NCBI GenBank assembly: GCA_028278005.1
Contig: JANQFD010000022.1
Location: 1 to 5,029 of the forward strand
Direction: 5' to 3'
From: Chlorobium sp.
Lineage (GTDB): Bacteria; Bacteroidota; Chlorobiia; Chlorobiales; Chlorobiaceae
Length of the DNA stretch: 5,029 nt
Of the stretch, positions 1 to 5,029 are shown one piece after another. Below the pieces are notes generated by a model that saw only the letters and a program-made list of their open reading frames with translations, searched no databases and was not told the origin of the DNA. The position numbers were made by a program, and so were the translations under genes. Position 1 is the stretch's first letter, and each line of letters starts with the position of its first letter.

Positions 1-1928
1 ATATTGCCCTTATAAGAACACCTTCAGGGTTTGCATTTGCTCCGGTTAAAAAAGGCGAAGTGGTCAATGCCGAGGAATTCATGCGCCTGAAACCTGAAGA
101 AAAAGAAGCCATCGAAAAAGAGATCGGTGCACTCAAGGAATCCATGCAGATCATTATGATGCAGATTCCCAAATGGCAGCGTGAAACCCAGGAAAAACTC
201 AAGGAGCTCAATCAACAGGTTGCGGCATTTGCCGTCAAACCTATTTTTTCCGAACAGAAAACAAAATATCAGGGTCACGAGGAAATAACGGCGTATCTCG
301 ATGCAGTAGAAAAGGACGTTGTCGAGAACTTCGACCAGTTCTTTGAAAAAGAACCTTCTTCACCGCAAATGCCTCCTGTACCCGGACAGGGCAAAAATAA
401 AGGGAGCCGGCGCTTTAACCACTACCGGGTGAACGTCGTTATCGACAACAGCAAAACTGAAGGTGCTCCCGTTATTTACGAAGACAAGCCTTCTATCCAG
501 AATCTTGTTGGAGACATAGAACATCTGGCCCAGATGGGCACCCTTCTCACCGATTTCACCCTGATCAAACCGGGAGCCCTGCACCGCGCTAACGGCGGTT
601 ATCTGATACTGGACGCAAGACGCCTGCTGCTTGAACCTCTGGCATACGAGGCTCTGAAAAAAGCGATCAGAACCCGGCAGATACGCATCGAGTCCCTTGC
701 CCAGCTCTATGGCATGGCGAGTACCGTTTCGCTTGATCCGCAGCCGGTTCCACTGCAGACGAAAATTATTCTGCTTGGAGAACGAATGCTCTACTATCTT
801 CTCAGCGCCCAGGATCCTGATTTTAACGAACTGTTCAAGGTTGCAGCCGATTTTGACGACGATATGGAGAGAAACCCGAACAGCCATCTCTCTTACGCCG
901 AATTTATCAGCTCGATTGCCAACCGTGAAAAGCTGAAGCATCTCGACAAGTATGCCGTCGCCCGCATAATCGAATACGGTTCGAGACTTTCCGGAGATTC
1001 CGGTAAACTTTCCACGCACATCCAAAGTATCACCGACCTTGTCAATGAATCGGATTATTACGCGAATGAAAACAATCATCAGCTGATCGGTCGTGAAGAC
1101 GTCCAGCAGGCAATCGATGCGAGAAGATACCGTGCAGGACGCATTCCGGGAAAAATGCAGGATGCGATCCTTGAAAACACAATCCTGATCGACACGGAAT
1201 CGGAAAAAGTCGGCCAGATCAACGGCCTGTCGGTCTATATGCTCGGAAACCAGAGTTTTGGAAAACCGAGCCGTATAACAACCCGCATCAAAATGGGCAA
1301 AGGCGAAGTCATCGATATCGAACGGGAAGTTGAAATGGGCGGACCTATCCATTCGAAAGGAGTGATGATTCTTTCCGGTTTCCTTGGCGGCAGATTTGGC
1401 GGCAATCAACCTCTTTCCCTGTCGGCAACACTTGTGTTCGAGCAATCATACGGCGGCATCGATGGCGACAGTGCTTCGTCAGCAGAACTCTATGCCCTGC
1501 TTTCCGCTATTTCGGGCAAGCCGATCAGGCAGTGTTATGCTGTAACCGGTTCAGTGAACCAATATGGAGAGATACAGGCTATCGGAGGTGTTAATGAAAA
1601 AATCGAAGGGTTTTTCGATCTCTGCAACAAACGGGGTCTGACAGGAAAGCAAGGAGTATTGATCCCGGCTTCAAACACGAAAAACCTCATGCTCCGCGAC
1701 GATGTGGTTGCAGCCGTCAAAGAGCGCAAGTTCTTTATTTATCCGGTATCACATATCGATGAAGGCATAGAAATACTTACCGGAGTACCGGCCGGGAACC
1801 TGCGAGAGGATGGCAGTTATCCGGAAGAGACGATCAACGGACTTGCAGTTCAACGGCTTGAATTCCTGGCTGAAAAACAGAAAAAGCAATCTGAAAGCAC
1901 GAACAACAATAATCAGGAGGAGTCATGA
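1..1928 (+). CDS. Lon-like ATP-dependent protease (AAA_32/Lon S16 family), 5' partial
   Basis: Cytosolic AAA+ serine protease of the Lon-related (LonB-like, MEROPS S16) family, expected to unfold and degrade damaged or regulatory proteins using ATP. The frame is open from base 3 with no stop. A GTG at 60 could be read as a start, but conserved family sequence (GFAFAPVKKGEV) lies upstream of it, so the true start is outside the window. The family is usually about 800 residues; 641 are visible, so the N-terminus with the Walker A loop is missing. Counting from base 3: a coiled-coil stretch at about 33-75, the Walker B-like NGGYLILD at 197-204, the sensor-1 region KIILLGE from 254, then the lid helices. 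The protease domain is about 385-600, with catalytic Ser492 in GDSASSAE (codon 1476-1478) and Lys533 in GGVNEKIEG (codon 1599-1601). The dyad spacing of 41 is close to the 43 of E. coli Lon. The C-terminus ends in a polar Gln/Asn/Ser/Glu tail of low complexity. Its stop overlaps the next gene. Family assignment is very secure; the substrate is unknown. Confidence 0.96.
   Translation, partial: IALIRTPSGFAFAPVKKGEVVNAEEFMRLKPEEKEAIEKEIGALKESMQIIMMQIPKWQRETQEKLKELNQQVAAFAVKPIFSEQKTKYQGHEEITAYLDAVEKDVVENFDQFFEKEPSSPQMPPVPGQGKNKGSRRFNHYRVNVVIDNSKTEGAPVIYEDKPSIQNLVGDIEHLAQMGTLLTDFTLIKPGALHRANGGYLILDARRLLLEPLAYEALKKAIRTRQIRIESLAQLYGMASTVSLDPQPVPLQTKIILLGERMLYYLLSAQDPDFNELFKVAADFDDDMERNPNSHLSYAEFISSIANREKLKHLDKYAVARIIEYGSRLSGDSGKLSTHIQSITDLVNESDYYANENNHQLIGREDVQQAIDARRYRAGRIPGKMQDAILENTILIDTESEKVGQINGLSVYMLGNQSFGKPSRITTRIKMGKGEVIDIEREVEMGGPIHSKGVMILSGFLGGRFGGNQPLSLSATLVFEQSYGGIDGDSASSAELYALLSAISGKPIRQCYAVTGSVNQYGEIQAIGGVNEKIEGFFDLCNKRGLTGKQGVLIPASNTKNLMLRDDVVAAVKERKFFIYPVSHIDEGIEILTGVPAGNLREDGSYPEETINGLAVQRLEFLAEKQKKQSESTNNNNQEES
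1915..1920 (+). promoter_or_regulatory. Shine-Dalgarno site of the universal stress protein gene
   Basis: A perfect AGGAGG lies four bases before the ATG at 1925 and inside the last codons of the Lon-like protease gene. It supports the ATG at 1925 as the true start and, with the ATGA stop/start overlap, suggests that translation of the two genes is linked. Confidence 0.85.
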
Positions 1929-2779
1929 CCGGGAGTTCCAGAAGAATTGCCATTAAGAGAATTGCCGTGGCGATCGACTGCTCCCCCCACAGCAGGGCAT
2001 CGCTTTTTGCAGCCGCGGAGATAGCCGGGATGCTGGAGGCTGAACTGCTCGGTTTTTTTGTTGAAGACATCAATCTCATCCGAACCGCCGAACTGCCGTT
2101 TTCACAGGAAATACATCTTCACACCGCACGCATCGAACCGCTTGACGCTCTGAAGCTGGAACGTCTGTTGAAACTCCAGGCAAAGGAAGCCCACGAGCTT
2201 TTGATACAAACCGCCAAGCGTTTCGGTATTCCCCACAGGTTCAGGACACTCCGCGGTCTTGTTCCGGCAGAAATCCTTTCGGCATCGCTTGAAACCGATC
2301 TTCTCGCCATGGGAAGGTCGGGCAAAACCCCGTTATGCGGAAGAAGCCTTGGTTCGACCGCCAGAAAAGCAATCAAGGAAGCAAAAACAAATATATTGCT
2401 GACCAGGTCGGGCTTTACACCGGACAGCCCTTTGCTCTTACTGTATGACGGCTCTACCGGAGCAAAACGGGCGCTTGAAACAGCTATCGGTCTTGCACGC
2501 AGGGCTTCCGTTGTTCATCTTTTTCTTATTGGAAACAGCGCCGGTAAACGCGCCTCACTAAGGGAGGAAGCTGAAACGATCATCGGCGGGAGAATCAGAA
2601 AAAAAGAGTTTCATATGATTCCCTGGACAGACAGCAAGATGCTTGCCCAGTGCATACATTTGACGGAACCCGGATTGCTTGTTCTCAGCGACAACACTGA
2701 AACCATAAGCCCCGAAACCGTCTACGGGCTGATCGATGCAACCGATTACCCTGTCCTGCTTGTCAGAGACTCCGGGTAA
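1925..2779 (+). CDS. Tandem universal stress protein (UspA-type) domain protein
   Basis: A soluble 284-residue protein with two consecutive USP folds, the usual length for tandem USP proteins. Domain 1 (about 11-161) begins with a strand followed by Asp18 (RIAVAIDCS). It carries the ATP-binding signature G-x2-G-x9-G-S/T exactly: Gly130, Gly133, Gly143, Ser144 (GRSGKTPLCGRSLGST), then ends in a strand ILLTR. Domain 2 (about 168-282) starts with a strand and Asp175 (LLLLYDGS) and ends with YPVLLVRD. However, it has no glycine signature; the equivalent stretch is SDNTETIS at 255-262, so it probably does not bind ATP in the usual way. USP proteins act in stress survival and often bind ATP or AMP as sensors; the exact role here is unknown. 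The start is the ATG inside the ATGA overlap with the protease stop, preceded by AGGAGG. This implies cotranscription with the protease and a shared stress or protein-quality role (inference). Confidence 0.92.
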   Translation: MTGSSRRIAIKRIAVAIDCSPHSRASLFAAAEIAGMLEAELLGFFVEDINLIRTAELPFSQEIHLHTARIEPLDALKLERLLKLQAKEAHELLIQTAKRFGIPHRFRTLRGLVPAEILSASLETDLLAMGRSGKTPLCGRSLGSTARKAIKEAKTNILLTRSGFTPDSPLLLLYDGSTGAKRALETAIGLARRASVVHLFLIGNSAGKRASLREEAETIIGGRIRKKEFHMIPWTDSKMLAQCIHLTEPGLLVLSDNTETISPETVYGLIDATDYPVLLVRDSG

Positions 2780-2785
2780 ATCCTC

Positions 2786-3409
2786 TCAGGGAAGAACGGA
2801 AAGAAATCCGTCGAGAATAAACTGCACTGCCAACGCGGTCAGCAAGACACCTGCCGTCCTGCTTACAACATGCTGGCCGGTAACACCAAGAAGTTTCTGA
2901 ACCTGAGCCGAAGCAAGGAACAAGAGCAGCGTGATTCCAAGCACTGCAATGAGGCCGGCAATAACAGCAACCTGAAGCAGCAGGTCCCCCCCGGTTTCAG
3001 CCGTGAGCAAAACCGCAGCTCCCATTGAAGCCGGACCGGCGATCAGTGGAGTAGCGAGAGGAAACACGGCAATGTCGGGCTTCTGGATAGCTTCGCTTGT
3101 TTCTTCACTGGTAGACCTCGAACTGCCGGCCTGCTGCCCGAATACCATCGTGATACCAAAAAGCAACAACAGTATACCTCCGGCGATGCGCATGGCCGGC
3201 AGAGATATACCGAGATATTCAAGCAGCCTGTTGCCGAACAAGGTAAAACCGAGAAGAATCATTCCGGCAATGAAGACCGCCCTGAAAGCAATTGAACGCC
3301 GCCGGGAAGAGGATATCCCGGGTGTAAGAGCCGGCAGAATTGCGGCAAGATCTACGGGTCCAATCGTTGCAAAAAAGGTTGCAAAGGCAACCGCCGCAGT
3401 TTTAAACAT
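2786..3409 (-). CDS. MarC family (UPF0056) integral membrane protein
   Basis: Inner-membrane protein of 207 residues, the normal MarC length, with six predicted hydrophobic helices at about 4-29, 40-60, 66-91, 116-137, 143-168 and 185-204. The family fingerprints are FFATIGPVDLAAILPALTPG near the N-terminus and FPLATPLIAGPASM at 116-129, before helix 4. A polar Ser/Thr/Glu-rich loop (92-112) separates the two three-helix halves. MarC was once linked to multiple antibiotic resistance but that role was not upheld; an archaeal relative (SnatA) transports small neutral amino acids, so transport is possible but unproven here. The ATG at 3407-3409 is fixed by an in-frame TAA 12 bases upstream (3422-3424) with no other standard start between. 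No Shine-Dalgarno is visible, and the gene begins 22 nt after the stop of the repeat lipoprotein, so it may rely on translation or transcription from that gene. It is the last gene of the minus-strand block and converges on the USP gene. Confidence 0.93.
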   Translation of the reverse strand: MFKTAAVAFATFFATIGPVDLAAILPALTPGISSSRRRSIAFRAVFIAGMILLGFTLFGNRLLEYLGISLPAMRIAGGILLLLFGITMVFGQQAGSSRSTSEETSEAIQKPDIAVFPLATPLIAGPASMGAAVLLTAETGGDLLLQVAVIAGLIAVLGITLLLFLASAQVQKLLGVTGQHVVSRTAGVLLTALAVQFILDGFLSVLP

Positions 3410-3431
3410 TGCCGGCAGTAGTTATCGCTGT

Positions 3432-3770
3432 TCAACGGTAGCGCCAGTGTCCACGAATCCATCTCCCTCTCGGTGTACGATGACCGGGAACCCAGTAAGC
3501 ACCCTTTCGGGGAGAGCTCAACTTCTTCCAGCGACCAGGGATCCAGTCCCCGTGAGGGTTATAGTGACCGGGGACCCATACCATTCTGTGCCGTTGCGGC
3601 CCCACATATTTCCAGTGACCGCGGATCAAAATCCCCGTGGGAGTCCTGTAAGGCGCGACCCAGACAAAATCAGAACCCGGTCTCGCGGGACGATCGATCA
3701 CACAAGAGTTAAGGGGGAATAATACAACCAGACTTGCCATACACAAGAGAACTCTCCACGATCTTCTCAT
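3432..3770 (-). CDS. Small predicted lipoprotein with WxxGxW (YXWGXW-type) repeats
   Basis: A 112-residue exported protein. The N-terminus has two Arg (MRRSWR), a hydrophobic core at about 7-19, and a lipobox-like LNSC with Cys23 as the probable lipid-modified first residue of the mature protein. The lipobox is slightly unusual (Asn at -2). The mature part is almost entirely three repeats with an exact period of 28 residues: Trp37, Trp65 and Trp93 in WV(P/A), and Trp53, Trp81 and Trp109 ending the (W/L)IxGxW motif. Copies 2 and 3 contain canonical WxxGxW (WIPGRW, WIRGHW); copy 1 is more diverged (LIRGHW). This resembles the WXXGXW/YXWGXW repeat family of small secreted proteins, whose function is not established. 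The protein is strongly basic and Trp-rich, so a role at the cell envelope is plausible only as inference. GGAGG five bases upstream supports the start. It lies 22 nt before marC on the same strand. Confidence 0.85.
   Translation of the reverse strand: MRRSWRVLLCMASLVVLFPLNSCVIDRPARPGSDFVWVAPYRTPTGILIRGHWKYVGPQRHRMVWVPGHYNPHGDWIPGRWKKLSSPRKGAYWVPGHRTPRGRWIRGHWRYR
3435..3665 (-). repeat. Three tandem 84-bp coding repeats (28-residue period)
   Basis: Reading along the minus strand, copy 1 spans 3665-3582, copy 2 spans 3581-3498, and a shortened copy 3 spans 3497-3435. The protein alignment needs no gaps. Copies 1 and 3 share about 12 of 21 residues, copies 2 and 3 about 11 of 21. The DNA also still shows similarity, for example CCAGYGACC-like and TCCCCGTG blocks recurring on the plus strand. 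This points to internal duplication of a coding unit rather than chance composition. Confidence 0.8.
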
Positions 3771-3775
3771 GCCTG

Positions 3776-3780
3776 CCTCC
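3776..3780 (-). promoter_or_regulatory. Shine-Dalgarno site of the repeat lipoprotein gene
   Basis: On the minus strand GGAGG is followed by five bases and then the ATG at 3768-3770. It sits in the 67-nt gap after the methyltransferase gene and supports the chosen start, which also gives a complete signal peptide. Confidence 0.75.
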
Positions 3781-3837
3781 GCATTTTAGGTTCATATCGT
3801 ACAACAAGTATTCACTGGAGAAATTACGTAAAAAAAG

Positions 3838-4632
3838 CTATAACCTGAGCATTGCCATCAATATCGCCGCTGAAACCGCTGCATTTAAGGACTCGACACC
3901 TTGCTCAGCCTTTCCTCCCGGTATGGCGACATGGCGATCGGCCAGTTGCATTATTTCCCTGCCGATACCGTTAGCCTCGTTGCCTATGACAAGGACGATC
4001 TTTTCAGGCCAGGCTTGATAGGTGCGGAAATCATTTCCCTCCAGCGACGAACAGCAGATCGTATAATCCCTTTGCTGCATCTTTTCGAGCTCTGCATAAA
4101 GATTGTCGACGCCATAATGATGCACCCCGAAAACACTTCCTGCACTGGCACGAATAGCTTTCGGGTTGTATATATCCGCGGTGCCCGGCCCGCATATCAG
4201 AGCAGAAATCCCGAACCAGGCAGCTGTCCTCAGTATCGTTCCGACATTACCAGGATCCTGAACGTCGTCGAGCGCGATAACGAACGATCCGCCTTCTGCC
4301 GACAGGGCATCCCTCGTAATTTCAGGCTTCCTGAATACCCCCACCACCCCCTGAGCGGTGGAGGTTCCCGAAAGACGGCTGCTTTCATCCGGGCTTGTGA
4401 TAAAAATCCTGTTCTTCACACACTCTGCCGGCTGAAGATGGGGCAGTTGTTCCGGCTCGACAAACAAGGCTGTAAGAGAATCCTCGTCCGGGATATGATG
4501 CAGCAGCTCCTTGACAGTGCGAAGCCCTTCAGCGAGAAAAAGACCTTCTCTGTCCCGGTATTTTTTCTGCTGCAGTTTTGCATAGCGTTTTATCAGGGCT
4601 TTGCCGGCATGCGGATAGGACCGGTCTGTCAT
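3838..4632 (-). CDS. TrmH/SpoU family RNA 2'-O-ribose methyltransferase
   Basis: Cytosolic S-adenosylmethionine-dependent enzyme that methylates a ribose 2'-OH in rRNA or tRNA; 264 residues, typical for the family. An N-terminal substrate-binding domain (about 10-100; KRYAKLQQKKYRDREGLFLAEG at its start) precedes the SPOUT knot domain (about 116-262). The three SpoU motifs are present: motif 1 DDVQDPGNVGTILRTA (122-137) with Asn129 and the catalytic-type Arg135, motif 2 VIGNEANGI (215-223), and motif 3 IPGGKAEQGVESLNAAVSAAI (237-257). The architecture resembles 23S rRNA methyltransferases of the RlmB/TsnR type, but the target nucleotide cannot be read from sequence. The ATG at 4630-4632 overlaps the upstream gene's TGA in an ATGA arrangement. 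There is no good Shine-Dalgarno before it, so reinitiation after the upstream gene is likely. A 67-nt gap separates it from the repeat lipoprotein. Confidence 0.94.
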   Translation of the reverse strand: MTDRSYPHAGKALIKRYAKLQQKKYRDREGLFLAEGLRTVKELLHHIPDEDSLTALFVEPEQLPHLQPAECVKNRIFITSPDESSRLSGTSTAQGVVGVFRKPEITRDALSAEGGSFVIALDDVQDPGNVGTILRTAAWFGISALICGPGTADIYNPKAIRASAGSVFGVHHYGVDNLYAELEKMQQRDYTICCSSLEGNDFRTYQAWPEKIVLVIGNEANGIGREIMQLADRHVAIPGGKAEQGVESLNAAVSAAILMAMLRL

Positions 4633-5029
4633 TTCTTTTTGAGGGACTTTTTGAAATGATCGATAACATCTCTGGGGTTATGAGAAAATTCACCGGGGGG
4701 CGGAGCCATTCTTCCGCCAAGATCATCCAGATTGACATCGAGATAATAGGCTGGATTATCATCGCCTTTGCCTTTGGGTTGCCTGCCGTTCATAGTCTGC
4801 TCCATATAATCCTGCATTTCCCCGTGATCGAGATCCTGCCTCAGTCCGGCACCGCCGCCGGCTGCTTTTGCGAGAGCTTTTTTCACTGGACGAAGCAGCT
4901 TTTCCTTATCGACTCCCTCTAAACCGAGGGAATATTGGAGTCTCTTGTACGCAATGGCATCCATTGCATCTATTTTCTGAATCATCTGCTCGAAACCCCC
5001 GAATCCTTCGGCAAGGCTGCGAATTTTCG
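4629..5029 (-). CDS. Hypothetical protein, 5' partial, upstream of the RNA methyltransferase
   Basis: Not recognised. The frame stays open to the window edge: beyond the internal ATG at 4983-4985 it continues upstream as KIRSLAEGFGGFEQ, which looks like real coding sequence, so the start is probably outside the window, perhaps only just. About 133 residues are visible. The first 60 or so look helical and charged. A short Gly/Ala-rich stretch (AKAAGGGAG) then leads to an acidic, polar middle with GRQPKGKGDDNPAYYLDVNLDD, a PPPGEF turn, and a Lys-rich C-terminus (FKKSLKKK). There is no signal peptide, membrane segment or Cys cluster in the visible part, so it is probably cytosolic. The stop overlaps the methyltransferase start by 4 nt, implying one transcript and coupled translation. 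A role near RNA or ribosomes would fit the partner and the Lys-rich tail, but that is inference only. Confidence 0.75.
   Translation of the reverse strand, partial: KIRSLAEGFGGFEQMIQKIDAMDAIAYKRLQYSLGLEGVDKEKLLRPVKKALAKAAGGGAGLRQDLDHGEMQDYMEQTMNGRQPKGKGDDNPAYYLDVNLDDLGGRMAPPPGEFSHNPRDVIDHFKKSLKKK

Noticed and set aside
60..62. GTG as the start of the Lon-like protease.
   Set aside because: Family-conserved residues continue upstream in the same frame to the window edge, and the Walker A region would be missing from a protein starting here.
360..1445. A 361-codon open frame on the minus strand opposite the Lon-like protease.
   Set aside because: The plus-strand frame matches a highly conserved protease family throughout this span. 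The antisense translation has no recognisable domain or convincing start context and is best explained by codon bias.
2796..2811. Small inverted repeat ACGGA-6-TCCGT as a terminator.
   Set aside because: The stem is only 5 bp with an A-rich loop, it lies within the marC coding end, and no run of T follows it on the plus strand.
3003..3722. A 239-codon plus-strand open frame opposite marC and the repeat lipoprotein.
   Set aside because: It spans two well-supported minus-strand genes, and its product is a Pro/Arg/Ser-rich shadow of the repeats and membrane helices.
3771..3837. Promoter or terminator in the gap between the methyltransferase and the lipoprotein gene.
   Set aside because: A TTTTTTT run follows the methyltransferase stop on the minus strand but no stable GC-rich stem precedes it. 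TAAAAT resembles a -10 box but sits right against the Shine-Dalgarno and lacks a well-spaced -35.
3901..4659. A 252-codon plus-strand open frame opposite the methyltransferase gene.
   Set aside because: All three SpoU motifs are on the minus strand in correct order; the plus-strand product shows no domain.

Overview
The window looks like ordinary bacterial chromosome of moderate GC with tightly packed genes. Protein character (the MarC-like and Lon-like sequences and the small gene set) is compatible with a green sulfur bacterium (Chlorobiota), but this is an impression from memory of the families. No rRNA or other marker gene fixes the taxon. There are six protein-coding genes: two on the plus strand and four on the minus strand, the two groups converging near 2780. 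Two genes run off the window edges. I see no tRNA, rRNA, CRISPR array, insertion sequence, phage gene or integration site.

Plus-strand block (1-2779): the C-terminal four fifths of a Lon-like ATP-dependent protease (AAA_32 plus Lon S16 protease domain, Ser/Lys dyad intact). Its stop overlaps by 4 nt the start of a tandem universal-stress-protein gene with one well-formed and one degenerate nucleotide-binding domain. The overlap and a strong AGGAGG inside the end of the protease gene indicate a translationally coupled stress or proteostasis pair.

Minus-strand block (5029-2786, reading right to left): an unrecognised small basic/acidic soluble protein (5' end outside the window), which overlaps by 4 nt a SpoU/TrmH-family RNA 2'-O-methyltransferase. 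After 67 nt come a small predicted lipoprotein made of three 28-residue WxxGxW-type repeats and, 22 nt later, a six-helix MarC-family membrane protein. The first two probably share a transcript. The last two also lie close enough to be cotranscribed and may form a small envelope module. The two blocks meet tail to tail with only 6 bp between stop codons and no convincing terminator.

No clearly novel system was found. The observations most worth a second look are the exactly periodic repeat lipoprotein, the protease-USP coupling, and the unknown protein fused translationally to the rRNA/tRNA methyltransferase gene.
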